From Pseudomonas thivervalensis (GTDB lineage Bacteria; Pseudomonadota; Gammaproteobacteria; Pseudomonadales; Pseudomonadaceae): DNA of 64,000 nucleotides. The translations under genes and the position numbers were made by a program. The notes under the pieces were generated by a model. The model searched no databases and was not told where the DNA came from. It worked only from the letters and a program-made list of their open reading frames with translations. The stretch lies in the NCBI RefSeq assembly GCF_001269655.1, contig NZ_LHVE01000019.1, positions 50,058-114,057 on the forward strand, written 5' to 3'. Shown here piece after piece: positions 56,226 through 64,000 of the stretch; within the stretch, counting starts at the first letter, position 1; each line of letters opens with the position of its first letter.

Positions 56226-56249
56226 GGCCGGTGGCAAGAGCCACCAGCC
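56226..56249 (-). terminator. Attenuator-like hairpin between rplL and rpoB
   Basis: 10-bp stem (one G-U) ggccggtggc / gccaccagcc with a 4-nt loop, then TTTTTCCG on the minus strand. The position equals the partial terminator that lowers rpoBC transcription relative to the ribosomal genes in E. coli. Confidence 0.8.
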
Positions 56250-56295
56250 ATCAGCCTGTCGCTTAACGCTCGGGCTGGAGACGCAAAGTCGATGC

Positions 56296-56661
56296 TTACT
56301 TCAGCTCGACTTTAGCGCCTGCTTCTTCCAGTACTGCTTTGGCTTTGTCAGCTGCGTCTTTGGCAACAGCTTCCAGAACCATGGCAGGAGCGCCGTCAAC
56401 TACAGCCTTGGCTTCTTTCAGGCCCAGACCGGTCAGTTCACGTACTGCCTTGATCACGTTTACTTTCTTCTCGCCAGCTTCGGTCAGCATGACGTTGAAT
56501 TCGGTTTGCTCTTCAACAACAGCGGCAGCAGCAGCTGGGCCAGCGGAAGCAGCAGCAGCGGAAACGCCGAATTTTTCTTCGAAAGCCTTGATCAGCTCAA
56601 CAACCTGCAGAACCGACATTTCAGCTACGGCGTTGAGGATATCGTCTTGGGAGATAGACAT
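56296..56661 (-). CDS. rplL: Ribosomal protein bL12 (L7/L12)
   Basis: 121 residues. N-terminal dimerisation domain (about 1-32), Ala-rich hinge (SAAAASAGPAAAAAVVEE), and the C-terminal factor-binding domain with KAVRELTGLGLKEAKAVVDG. Recruits EF-G, EF-Tu and IF2 to the stalk. Present in multiple copies on L10, so it is made in excess; the hairpin downstream fits that need. Confidence 0.98.
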   Translation of the reverse strand: MSISQDDILNAVAEMSVLQVVELIKAFEEKFGVSAAAASAGPAAAAAVVEEQTEFNVMLTEAGEKKVNVIKAVRELTGLGLKEAKAVVDGAPAMVLEAVAKDAADKAKAVLEEAGAKVELK

Positions 56662-56739
56662 TACTGTATTTCCTGAATTGGGGGACGGCCTACGCGGCCA
56701 TCGAAATAAACAAAAAAGCGCGAGAGAAAGTACTCAGCC

Positions 56740-57240
56740 TTAGGCTGCGGCAGCTTCTTTTTGCTCGCGAACTGCAGCCAGAGTACGAGCCAGCTTGCTG
56801 GTAGCGCCTTGAATCACGCTCATCAACTGCGAAATGGCTTCGTCGCGGGTCGGCAGTGTTGCCAGTACATCGATCTGATTAGCTGCGAGGAACTTGCCCT
56901 CGAACGCAGCTGCCTTGATCTCGAACTTGTCCTGACCCTTGGCGAATTCCTTGAACAAACGGGCAGCAGCGCCTGGATGATCTTTGGAGAACGCGATCAG
57001 GGTCGGGCCGGTGAACACGTCGTTGAGAACACTGTATTCAGTGTCAGCAACAGCGCGCTTGAGCAGGGTGTTACGTACGACACGTACGTAAACGCCAGCT
57101 TCACGGGCCTCTTTACGGAGTCCGGTCATTGCGCCTACTGTTACGCCACGGGCATCAGCCACGACAGCGGACAGAGCGACTTTGGCAGCCTCGTTGACTT
57201 CAGCGACGATGGCCTTCTTGTCTTCGAGATTAATTGCCAC
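56740..57240 (-). CDS. rplJ: Ribosomal protein uL10
   Basis: 166 residues: AINLEDKKAIVAEVNEAA, RVVRNTLLKRAVADTEY, C-terminal helix TLAAVREQKEAAAA that carries L12 dimers. The start codon is GTG at 57240 with AGGAG upstream. A structured leader precedes it (57332-57366), as expected for L10-(L12)4 autoregulation. Confidence 0.97.
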   Translation of the reverse strand: MAINLEDKKAIVAEVNEAAKVALSAVVADARGVTVGAMTGLRKEAREAGVYVRVVRNTLLKRAVADTEYSVLNDVFTGPTLIAFSKDHPGAAARLFKEFAKGQDKFEIKAAAFEGKFLAANQIDVLATLPTRDEAISQLMSVIQGATSKLARTLAAVREQKEAAAA

Positions 57241-57331
57241 GGGTTTAACTCCTGCTTGTTACCGTTTCATTCGATCGAAACCGAATGTCGTTTTGGTGTC
57301 TGATTCGGTAAGGAACCGGGAGCACCATCTG

Positions 57332-57366
57332 CGTAGGCTTGTGGTTTAAGACTTGCGTCGCCTACG
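57332..57366 (-). promoter_or_regulatory. Candidate L10 leader stem
   Basis: cgtaggc (57332-57338) pairs with gcctacg (57360-57366) around a 21-nt loop, in the 198-nt rplA-rplJ gap. A second stem GGTTGGCG/CGCCAACC lies just after rplA. The arrangement fits the L10 autoregulatory leader; no promoter was found in the gap. Confidence 0.45.
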
Positions 57367-57438
57367 GTCTTGGACAGCCCCCGCCAGGCAGGGACCCCAA
57401 TTTTGTGGTTGGCGCGATTACTCACGCCAACCTGAGTC

Positions 57439-58134
57439 TTACGCGTCGAGCGAGCTCTGATCGATGACCAGACCTGGGCCCATAGTGGTGCTCAGGGTAA
57501 CGCGCTTGACGTAGATACCTTTCGAAGAAGCTGGCTTGATACGCTTCAGATCAGCGATCAGGGCTTCAACGTTTTCCTTCAGCTTGACGGCGTCGAAGCC
57601 GATCTTGCCAACGGAAGTGTGGATGATGCCGTTTTTGTCGGTGCGATAACGAACCTGACCAGCCTTGGCGTTTTTAACCGCGGTGGCTACGTCTGGGGTT
57701 ACGGTGCCGACTTTAGGGTTAGGCATCAGGCCACGTGGACCGAGGATCTGACCCAACTGACCTACAACGCGCATGGCATCCGGAGATGCAATCACTACGT
57801 CATAGTTCAGGTCGCCGCCCTTCATTTCAGCAGCCAGGTCGTCCATGCCTACGCGATCAGCACCAGCAGCCAGAGCAGCTTCAGCTGCTGGGCCCTGGGT
57901 GAAGACAGCTACACGAACGGTCTTGCCAGTGCCGTGTGGCAGCACGGTAGCGCTACGAACGACCTGGTCGGATTTACGTGGGTCAACGCCCAGGTTTACA
58001 GCAACGTCGAACGACTCGCTGAACTTGACAGTCGACAGCTCAGCCAGCAGAGCGGCGGCATCTACAAAGTTGTAGGCCTTGCCTGCTTCGATTTTGCCGG
58101 CGATAGCCTTTTGACGCTTGGTCAGCTTAGCCAT
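57439..58134 (-). CDS. rplA: Ribosomal protein uL1
   Basis: 231 residues: AKLTKRQKAIAGKIEAGKAY, SFDVAVNLGVDPRKSDQVVR, GPRGLMPNPKVGTVTPDVA. L1 stalk protein moving E-site tRNA, and in E. coli the repressor of the rplK-rplA mRNA. The ATG shares a base with the rplK stop (TAATG). Confidence 0.98.
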   Translation of the reverse strand: MAKLTKRQKAIAGKIEAGKAYNFVDAAALLAELSTVKFSESFDVAVNLGVDPRKSDQVVRSATVLPHGTGKTVRVAVFTQGPAAEAALAAGADRVGMDDLAAEMKGGDLNYDVVIASPDAMRVVGQLGQILGPRGLMPNPKVGTVTPDVATAVKNAKAGQVRYRTDKNGIIHTSVGKIGFDAVKLKENVEALIADLKRIKPASSKGIYVKRVTLSTTMGPGLVIDQSSLDA

Positions 58135-58565
58135 TACACACCCTCCACGTTAAGGCCCATGCTACGAGCAGAACCGGCGATAGTACGCACGGCTGCATCC
58201 ATATCAGCTGCAGTCAGATCCGCGTTTTTGGTTTTCGCGATTTCTTCCAGCTGAGCACGGGTAACGGTGCCAACCTTAACGGTGTTTGGACGAGCGGAGC
58301 CGCTGGTCAAACCTGCAGCCTTCTTCAGCAGAACCGAAGCTGGGGTGCTTTTTGTTTCGAAAGTGAAGCTACGGTCGCTGTAGACAGTGATGATCACTGG
58401 AGTCGGCAGACCTGGCTCAAGACCCTGAGTACGGGCGTTGAAGGCCTTGCAGAATTCCATGATGTTCACGCCGTGCTGACCCAGTGCAGGACCAACAGGT
58501 GGGCTTGGGTTAGCCTGAGCGGCCTTCACTTGCAGCTTGATGTAAGCGGTAATTTTCTTGGCCAT
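58134..58565 (-). CDS. rplK: Ribosomal protein uL11
   Basis: 143 residues: AKKITAYIKLQVKAAQANPS, PPVGPALGQHGVNIMEFCK, with the proline-rich thiostrepton region intact. Base of the factor-binding stalk and needed for RelA activation in E. coli. ATG at 58565; an L1-site-like stem lies just upstream. Confidence 0.98.
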   Translation of the reverse strand: MAKKITAYIKLQVKAAQANPSPPVGPALGQHGVNIMEFCKAFNARTQGLEPGLPTPVIITVYSDRSFTFETKSTPASVLLKKAAGLTSGSARPNTVKVGTVTRAQLEEIAKTKNADLTAADMDAAVRTIAGSARSMGLNVEGV

Positions 58566-58580
58566 GAGGCACTCCAATTA

Positions 58581-58610
58581 CGGGTTCGAACGCCTCGAAA
58601 GGCTCCCCGG
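58581..58610 (-). promoter_or_regulatory. Candidate L1-binding leader before rplK
   Basis: On the minus-strand RNA CGGG pairs with CCCG and an inner GCC pairs with GGC across an asymmetric internal loop, 15 bp before the rplK ATG. The layout resembles the L1 target that copies its 23S site; weak by-eye call. Confidence 0.35.
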
Positions 58611-58640
58611 TTACTTGCGCGTTTATCCCAGTGACGACAA

Positions 58641-58667
58641 AACCCCACAGCCTTGGGCTGCGGGGTT
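58641..58667 (-). terminator. Hairpin between nusG and rplK
   Basis: 12-bp stem (one G-U) aaccccacagcc / ggctgcggggtt, 3-nt loop, then TTTTG on the minus strand. Probably a terminator or attenuator separating secE-nusG from rplK. Confidence 0.8.
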
Positions 58668-58682
58668 GGGATGCCTGTTCAA

Positions 58683-59216
58683 TCAGACCTTTTCGACCTG
58701 ACTGAACTCTAACTCTACCGGAGTAGAGCGACCGAAAATGAGCACAGCCACTTGGATCCGGCTCTTTTCGTAGTTAACCTCTTCAACCGTACCGTTGAAA
58801 TCAGCGAATGGACCGTCGGTGACACGTACAACCTCACCCGGTTCAAACAATGTCTTCGGCTTCGGCTTGTCGCTACCATCAGCGACACGACGCAGAATCG
58901 CTTCTGCCTCTTTATCCGTGATCGGTGCAGGCTTGTCGGCGGTACCGCCAATAAAGCCCATCACCCGAGGGGTATCCTTGACCAAGTGCCAAGTCCCTTC
59001 GTTCATGTCCATCTGTACCAGCACGTAGCCTGGAAAGAACTTGCGTTCACTTTTGCGCTTCTGGCCATTACGCATCTCAACCACTTCTTCAGTGGGGACC
59101 AGAATCTCGCCAAAGCCATCTTCCATGCCAGCCAGCTTTACGCGCTCTACCAGCGAGCGCATGACATGCTTCTCGTAACCCGAGTAAGCATGCACAACGT
59201 ACCAACGCTTAGCCAC
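58683..59216 (-). CDS. nusG: Transcription factor NusG
   Basis: 177 residues. NGN domain (about 1-118, AKRWYVVHAYSGYEKHV, FFPGYVLVQMDM) and KOW domain at 125-177 (FEPGEVVRVTDGPFADFNGT). Binds the polymerase clamp and couples to Rho or S10. GTG start at 59216 with AAGGG seven bases before it; 9 bp after secE. Confidence 0.97.
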   Translation of the reverse strand: MAKRWYVVHAYSGYEKHVMRSLVERVKLAGMEDGFGEILVPTEEVVEMRNGQKRKSERKFFPGYVLVQMDMNEGTWHLVKDTPRVMGFIGGTADKPAPITDKEAEAILRRVADGSDKPKPKTLFEPGEVVRVTDGPFADFNGTVEEVNYEKSRIQVAVLIFGRSTPVELEFSQVEKV

Positions 59217-59225
59217 GGGACACCC

Positions 59226-59594
59226 TTAGCCAACAATCAAGGAAACAAGCCAGCCGAGCAGGGAGTCGAGCCCCCACAACAGCAACGCCATTACCAGAAC
59301 AACAGCCACAACGATCAACGTGGTCTGCGTGGTTTCTTGGCGAGTCGGCCATACGACTTTACGAATCTCGGTGCGAGCTTCCTTAGCGAGTACAAAGAAA
59401 GACTTGCCCTTGGCTGTTTGCAGGCCTACAAAGGCAGCAACAGCAGCAATGGCGAGCAATGCAAGTACGCGGTACAGGATCGGCGAAGCAGAATAATACT
59501 GATTGCCAACAACGCCAATAACCACCAAAGCGACTACCACTAGCCACTTGAGCAGATCGAAGCGAGAGCCTTGAGCTTCAGCTTTAGGAGTCAT
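59226..59594 (-). CDS. secE: Protein translocase subunit SecE
   Basis: 122 residues with three predicted membrane helices (about 15-32, 37-55, 92-115) as in enterobacteria, and the conserved amphipathic ARTEIRKVVWPTRQETTQTT before the last helix. Clamps the two halves of SecY. Confidence 0.96.
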   Translation of the reverse strand: MTPKAEAQGSRFDLLKWLVVVALVVIGVVGNQYYSASPILYRVLALLAIAAVAAFVGLQTAKGKSFFVLAKEARTEIRKVVWPTRQETTQTTLIVVAVVLVMALLLWGLDSLLGWLVSLIVG

Positions 59595-59639
59595 CTATGA
59601 AGATCCTGTGAAAAGAAAGCCAGACACACTGAGTGAATC

Positions 59640-59715
59640 TGGCAGGTCAGGAGGGAATCGAACCCCCAACCTACGGTTTTGGAGACCGTCGCTCTGCCAA
59701 TTGAGCTACTGACCT
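59640..59715 (-). tRNA. tRNA-Trp (CCA)
   Basis: 76 nt with encoded CCA. Acceptor AGGTCAG/CTGACCT, anticodon loop tctCCAaaa, T-loop gttcgattc. Between tufB and secE as in E. coli. Confidence 0.98.
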
Positions 59716-59768
59716 AAAACAAAATCAGGCCGACCATTATGCCGGCCCGAAAAAGACATTACAACTGT

Positions 59769-60962
59769 TTACTCGATGACTTTGGCTACGACGCCAGCGC
59801 CGACGGTACGACCGCCTTCACGGATAGCGAAACGCAGACCGTCTTCCATCGCGATGGTCTTGATCAGGGTAACAGTCATCTGAATGTTGTCACCCGGCAT
59901 TACCATTTCAACGCCTTCTGGCAGCTCGCAGTTACCAGTCACGTCAGTTGTACGGAAGTAGAACTGTGGACGGTAGCCCTTGAAGAACGGAGTATGACGA
60001 CCGCCTTCTTCCTTGCTCAGAACGTAAACTTCTGCAGTGAACTTGGTGTGCGGCTTGACGGTGCCCGGTTTGACCAGAACCTGGCCACGCTCAACGTCGT
60101 CACGCTTGGTGCCACGCAGCAGTACGCCGCAGTTCTCGCCCGCACGACCTTCGTCGAGCAGCTTGCGGAACATTTCAACACCGGTGCAGGTAGTTTTCTG
60201 AGTATCGCGCAGACCGACGATCTCAACTTCTTCCTGGATACGGACGATGCCACGCTCAACACGACCAGTCACAACGGTACCGCGACCAGAGATCGAGAAT
60301 ACGTCTTCGATTGGCATCAGGAACGGCTTGTCGATAGCCCGCTCCGGCTCTGGGATGTAGCTGTCCAGAGTTTCCACCAGCTTTTTGACGGCAGTGGTGC
60401 CCATTTCGTTGTCGTCTTGGCCGTTCAGAGCCATCAGAGCCGAACCGATGATGATTGGAGTGTCATCACCTGGGAAGTCGTAAGTGCTCAGCAGATCGCG
60501 CACTTCCATCTCAACCAGCTCCAGCAGCTCAGCGTCGTCAACCATGTCAGCCTTGTTCAGGAAGACAACAATGTACGGAACACCTACCTGACGGGACAGC
60601 AGGATGTGCTCACGGGTTTGTGGCATCGGACCATCAGCGGCCGAGCAAACCAGGATAGCGCCGTCCATCTGAGCAGCACCAGTGATCATGTTTTTTACGT
60701 AGTCGGCGTGACCCGGGCAGTCAACGTGCGCGTAGTGACGCACGGCCGAATCGTATTCAACGTGAGCGGTGTTGATGGTGATACCGCGAGCCTTCTCTTC
60801 CGGGGCGCTGTCGATCTTGTCGAAGTCAACCTTGGCCGAACCGAAAACTTCGGAGCAGACACGGGTCAGAGCAGCAGTCAGAGTGGTTTTACCGTGGTCA
60901 ACGTGACCAATGGTACCGACGTTGACGTGCGGCTTATTACGTTCGAACTTTTCCTTAGCCAT
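59769..60962 (-). CDS. tufB: Elongation factor Tu, copy next to the tRNA cluster
   Basis: 397 residues with ATG start at 60962. Same GTPase motifs as tufA. N-terminus AKEKFERNKPHVNVGTIG versus KFDRSLPH in tufA; other diagnostic residues are K44, D46, E207, A209, R241, I242, E244, E245, Q255, K256. Cotranscribed with the upstream tRNAs, the standard gammaproteobacterial arrangement. Confidence 0.97.
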   Translation of the reverse strand: MAKEKFERNKPHVNVGTIGHVDHGKTTLTAALTRVCSEVFGSAKVDFDKIDSAPEEKARGITINTAHVEYDSAVRHYAHVDCPGHADYVKNMITGAAQMDGAILVCSAADGPMPQTREHILLSRQVGVPYIVVFLNKADMVDDAELLELVEMEVRDLLSTYDFPGDDTPIIIGSALMALNGQDDNEMGTTAVKKLVETLDSYIPEPERAIDKPFLMPIEDVFSISGRGTVVTGRVERGIVRIQEEVEIVGLRDTQKTTCTGVEMFRKLLDEGRAGENCGVLLRGTKRDDVERGQVLVKPGTVKPHTKFTAEVYVLSKEEGGRHTPFFKGYRPQFYFRTTDVTGNCELPEGVEMVMPGDNIQMTVTLIKTIAMEDGLRFAIREGGRTVGAGVVAKVIE

Positions 60963-61046
60963 CGAAATCACCCCTAGGAGAAGAATTTAGCAAGTCACAC
61001 AAGCCATTAAAACAAAGGCAGATATTTTCATATCTGCCTTGTTATA

Positions 61047-61122
61047 TGGAGCTCTTGAGCGGATTTGAACCGCTGACCTCACCCTTACCAAGGGTGTGCT
61101 CTACCAACTGAGCTACAAGAGC
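61047..61122 (-). tRNA. tRNA-Thr (GGT)
   Basis: 76 nt with CCA. Acceptor GCTCTTG/CAAGAGC, anticodon loop cttGGTaag, T-arm ggttcaaatcc. Third tRNA of the tufB cluster. Confidence 0.98.
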
Positions 61123-61148
61123 GAAACACTTTGCACAACCTGCAAACT

Positions 61149-61222
<74 letters not shown>

Positions 61223-61246
61223 GGAGCTTGCAGCTCACGCTAAAAA

Positions 61247-61331
<85 letters not shown>

Positions 61332-61344
61332 TAAGCGAGCCGGC

Positions 61345-61372
61345 ATTCTATATCATGCCAGCCTTCTGTCAA
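61345..61372 (-). promoter_or_regulatory. tRNA/tufB promoter (proximal)
   Basis: -35 TTGACA (61372-61367), 16-bp spacer, -10 TAGAAT (61350-61345), discriminator GCCGGC, predicted start about 6 nt before mature tRNA-Tyr. Confidence 0.8.
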
Positions 61373-61461
61373 GCATTTTCTCATTAAAAACCTGAGGTTA
61401 GCTGCGTTGACGTCGCTTCGTATCGCTTACCTTTAAAGGTCTTCGCTGCGAAGCGGGCGCC

Positions 61462-61490
61462 ATTCTATGCAAACTACCCTGCGGGTGCAA
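61462..61490 (-). promoter_or_regulatory. Second promoter-like site upstream of the tRNA cluster
   Basis: -35 TTGCAC (61490-61485) inside the end of the SPOR gene, 17-bp spacer, -10 TAGAAT (61467-61462), discriminator GGCGCC. Confidence 0.55.
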
Positions 61491-61929
61491 CCCCCTCGCA
61501 TGGCATTATTTTATGTTTTAACTCATTGAATTCTTTAGAAAGGTTTTGAAGCAGCGTTTCATTCACCTTTCCCGCGCTTTCCTGGGAAACCTGAACCCAG
61601 AACCCTCCCCCCTCAGGAACATTCTGCGAGCCCGACGCTACGAAACGCCCCAGGACACTCGAAGCTGCCAAACGCTGCTCCAACTGCCTGGCCAGCTCCG
61701 GCCGGGCAAAACCACCTAGGTAGACGCAGCTTTGGGGCGCCTCACCAGACTTGACTGGATCGCGCCTGACAAGGGCGTCCGCTGTTTCGCTCAAGAGGTG
61801 AATATCCTGCTGCGAACCGCGATACAAACTCAGCGGCGTGACATCCTTGGCACGAAGCGGGGCCTCCTGCTGATGCCAGATGTAGTAGAAAACATTCAAA
61901 ACCAGCAACAACAGAAACAGCCACCGCAT
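61474..61929 (-). CDS. SPOR domain-containing membrane protein
   Basis: 151 residues. A single membrane anchor at about 3-20 (RWLFLLLLVLNVFYYIW) with a periplasmic C-terminus. The SPOR-like ferredoxin repeat lies at about 65-140 (QSCVYLGGFARPELARQLEQ, WVQVSQESAGKVNE). SPOR domains bind denuded peptidoglycan at the septum. ATG at 61929 with GAGG six bases before. Third gene of birA-coaX-SPOR, the conserved Pseudomonas order. Confidence 0.82.
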   Translation of the reverse strand: MRWLFLLLLVLNVFYYIWHQQEAPLRAKDVTPLSLYRGSQQDIHLLSETADALVRRDPVKSGEAPQSCVYLGGFARPELARQLEQRLAASSVLGRFVASGSQNVPEGGGFWVQVSQESAGKVNETLLQNLSKEFNELKHKIMPCEGVAPAG

Positions 61930-61936
61930 AAAAACC

Positions 61937-62686
61937 TCAAGACAAAGGACAAGCCATCGCCAAGCCGACAAAAACCAAGTCAGGCACCACCCTGGCATCG
62001 GGAACGACCCCGGAAACCAGATTGGCATCTCCCCCCGTAAGAAACACTACGAAATCCTTTCCCCAATATTGCCGCGCCAATTCGAGCTGAGTCAGAACAA
62101 ACCCTCTTAGCATCAGCATGCAACCGCGCTCCACCGCCTCGACAGTGGCACGACCTGGAGCGAGACTCTCATGGGCCCGCTCGGCCGCTATATCGTCATA
62201 ACGGATTTTTCGCGTGTGAGTGCGCAATTGATTGCGCATCAAAGGCATACCCGGACAAATGAATCCTCCGAGATGCTCACCATCCGCTGCCACGAAATCA
62301 GCTGTCACGGCAGTACCAAAATCAAGTACCAGGCACGCTCCCGAAGCGAGATGAAACCCGCCAAGCAAAGCCAGCCACCGATCGAGCCCTAACCGTTCGT
62401 AATCTTCGTATCCGTTCCGCACACCCGCCATCTCCCGGGCGGGTACCGCACGAATCACCGAAACCCCGAAGACATCAATCAGCGAAGCGACCAATGAATC
62501 CGTCTCCACCTGGGTCCTCACGCTAACAAGACGACACTTCTCGAGCTGGAACTTCTTGGTATCACTCAGGCTCGCCAGTAAGTCGCCGTCAGAGCTGACC
62601 ACGCCACCTTCGACCGGCGTTACCCCGTCAGGACGAAGAACTCGCCACTTGATAAAGCTATTGCCGCAGTCGAGCTCAAGAATCAT
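61937..62686 (-). CDS. coaX: Type III pantothenate kinase
   Basis: 249 residues. Actin-like ASKHA fold: N-terminal phosphate motif LELDCGNSFIKWRV, catalytic and K+ region near DRWLALLGG, and LDFGTAVTADFV. Catalyses the first CoA step and, unlike CoaA, is insensitive to CoA feedback. Start overlaps birA by 11 nt. Confidence 0.95.
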   Translation of the reverse strand: MILELDCGNSFIKWRVLRPDGVTPVEGGVVSSDGDLLASLSDTKKFQLEKCRLVSVRTQVETDSLVASLIDVFGVSVIRAVPAREMAGVRNGYEDYERLGLDRWLALLGGFHLASGACLVLDFGTAVTADFVAADGEHLGGFICPGMPLMRNQLRTHTRKIRYDDIAAERAHESLAPGRATVEAVERGCMLMLRGFVLTQLELARQYWGKDFVVFLTGGDANLVSGVVPDARVVPDLVFVGLAMACPLS

Positions 62687-63632
62687 CTCGCAACCTCAAA
62701 CTGAGCTCACCACCGCTAAAGTTCTTTTCCACACCATCTACCTTCAAACGCAGCGCACCCTGGTGATCAACGCCCAGCACAATGCCGTCAATTTTATTAA
62801 CACCAGCAATCAGAGATACAGCCCGCCCCTGCCAAAGATGGTATTGCTCCCATTCTGGCTGGATTGCGGCAAATCCTGATGCATGATGAAGTTCCAGATA
62901 CTGCTGCAGTCTCGCACCCAGTCGCGCCACAAGCTCATTTCGATCGAAATTCCTGCCCGCTTCAAGGCACATGGACGTCCATTGCTGGTCGACCTCATCG
63001 GTCGATTGCATGTTCACGTTGATCCCTACCCCCAGGACTACATGGCAAACATCTGCAGGATCTCCCACCAACTCAAGCAAAATGCCGGCGATTTTTTTCT
63101 TCCCCACCAGGACATCATTGGGCCATTTCAACCCCGCCCCCGCGACCCCCATGTCACGCAAGACATGCATGACCGCCAGTCCGACCACCAAGCTCAGCCC
63201 TTCGAGTTGCCGCATGCCGCCGTCAATGCGCAACACGAGGCTGTGGTAAAGGTTCTCGGCAAACGGACTGACCCACTTACGCCCACGACGACCGCGGCCC
63301 GCAACCTGTCGCTCGGCCAAGACCAAGAACGGTGCAGCCCCACCACGCTCGATGAAACGCAGCGCCTCGGCGTTGGTGGAATCGATAGAGTCAAATATAT
63401 GGACAGGCCATTCATGGAGGCCTTTTGCGCAGATTTCTGTCGAATCCAAAAGCAACAGGGGCTTAGCCAACTGATACCCCCTACCTCGAACTTTATGCAC
63501 AGATAAACCTAAATCCGCTTCCAAGTGCTGCAACTGCTTCCATACAGCGCTACGACTGATACCCAGCGCAGCGCCCAATGCTTGCCCTGAATGAAAGCGG
63601 CCATCCTTCAGAAGTTTTAGCAACGTGAGCAT
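62676..63632 (-). CDS. birA: Bifunctional biotin-[acetyl-CoA-carboxylase] ligase / repressor BirA
   Basis: 318 residues. N-terminal winged HTH (about 1-60, HSGQALGAALGISRSAVWKQL), then the ligase core with DSIDSTNAEALRF, the biotin loop VAGRGRRGRKWVSP, and KWPNDVLVGKKKIAGILLE. The HTH indicates the repressor-type (BirA I class II) protein. ATG at 63632. Lies directly after the rRNA operon terminator. Confidence 0.94.
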   Translation of the reverse strand: MLTLLKLLKDGRFHSGQALGAALGISRSAVWKQLQHLEADLGLSVHKVRGRGYQLAKPLLLLDSTEICAKGLHEWPVHIFDSIDSTNAEALRFIERGGAAPFLVLAERQVAGRGRRGRKWVSPFAENLYHSLVLRIDGGMRQLEGLSLVVGLAVMHVLRDMGVAGAGLKWPNDVLVGKKKIAGILLELVGDPADVCHVVLGVGINVNMQSTDEVDQQWTSMCLEAGRNFDRNELVARLGARLQQYLELHHASGFAAIQPEWEQYHLWQGRAVSLIAGVNKIDGIVLGVDHQGALRLKVDGVEKNFSGGELSLRLRDDS

Positions 63633-63723
63633 GCGGACTGCGCCCTGATAATGAGGCCCGCATGATAGCCATGCGCAAGAGCGTTGCATAGAAACACGAA
63701 CTGACTTTCCTGCGGGCAAAACA

Positions 63724-63755
63724 AAACCCCTACCTGCATCAGCAGATAGGGGTTT
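63724..63755 (-). terminator. rRNA operon terminator
   Basis: 14-bp stem (one G-U) aaacccctacctgc / gcagataggggttt with a 4-nt loop and TTTTGTTTTG on the minus strand after 5S rRNA. Confidence 0.92.
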
Positions 63756-63763
63756 CGGAATTT

Positions 63764-63883
63764 AATCTTGACGATGACCTACTCTCACATGGGGAAACCC
63801 CACACTACCATCGGCGATGCATCGTTTCACTGCTGAGTTCGGGATGGGATCAGGTGGTTCCAATGCTCTATGGTCGTCAAGAA
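63764..63883 (-). rRNA. rrf: 5S ribosomal RNA
   Basis: 120 nt: TTCTTGACGACCATAGAGCA at the 5' end, internal CGAACTCAG loop, and 3' end complementary to the 5' end. Ends set by the terminal helix; within one or two bases. Confidence 0.95.
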
Positions 63884-64000
63884 ATTCGGTAGCCGGTGCG
63901 TGCCTTGCGGTCACGTGCCAGCGAATGGGTATGCGATAGTTTGGTGCTTGTGAGTATCTCGAACTTTCGGTTCGTTTCGTCTTCACACACCGCAATCTGG
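63884..64000 (-). other. 23S-5S spacer of the rRNA operon (partial)
   Basis: Transcribed spacer upstream of 5S, with a CGAACCGAAAGTTCG hairpin. The 23S gene lies beyond the window. Confidence 0.7.

Noticed and set aside
57241..57438. Separate promoter for rplJ
   Set aside because: No convincing -35/-10 pair in the gap, only leader stems.

Overview
The window comes from a Pseudomonas of the fluorescens group. The evidence is high GC with strongly GC-biased third positions, several classes of fluorescens-type REP palindromes, and the order ssb, yajR-like MFS, uvrA, ftnA, katA, rplQ, alpha operon, spc, S10, str, rpoC/rpoB, rplLJAK, nusG, secE, tRNA-Trp, tufB, tRNA-Thr/Gly/Tyr, SPOR protein, coaX, birA, rRNA. 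This order matches the P. aeruginosa chromosome around uvrA-katA-rpl as I recall it. No phage, insertion sequence, integron or CRISPR array is visible.

Left part (1-29 kb) is accessory to semi-conserved. It holds a truncated sugar-nucleotide epimerase overlapping an RmlD-like gene, the giant helicase Lhr, a large MscS-type channel, and a four-gene overlapping operon (YecE/DUF72, YbhP-like phosphodiesterase, cardiolipin synthase ClsB, YbhN-like membrane protein). Next come an alpha/beta hydrolase with a DUF3182 protein, and a GlxA-type regulator divergent from a cysteine hydrolase. A large XRE-pseudocyclase-ATPase-TPR regulator faces two overlapping unknown ORFs. The section ends with ssb, a YajR-type MFS gene, uvrA, a haem-ligand-less ferritin and catalase KatA. 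Intergenic gaps here carry REP elements, including a nested composite element of about 165 bp present twice in opposite orientation.

Right part (29-64 kb) is translation and transcription core, entirely on the minus strand. Read in the direction of transcription from the right edge it holds: 5S rRNA end of an rRNA operon; birA-coaX-SPOR; tRNA-Tyr, -Gly, -Thr, tufB, tRNA-Trp; secE-nusG; rplK-rplA-rplJ-rplL-rpoB-rpoC; rpsL-rpsG-fusA-tufA; the S10 operon (rpsJ to rpsQ); the spc operon (rplN to rpmJ); the alpha operon (rpsM to rplQ). Good sigma70 promoters precede the tRNA, str, S10 and alpha units, and one more lies inside spc between rpsN and rpsH. Four of these six share the -10 hexamer TAGAAT, three of them with a GC-rich discriminator, as expected for stringent control.

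Most unusual points: the two EF-Tu copies differ at 24 of 397 residues; the rpsN-rpsH gap combines terminator-like hairpins with a promoter; the rpoC-rpsL gap holds a 47-nt hairpin with symmetric tandem GA mismatches; the regulator at 17-20 kb fuses an XRE domain to a degenerate nucleotide cyclase; and the adjacent ORF pair may be one frameshifted gene.
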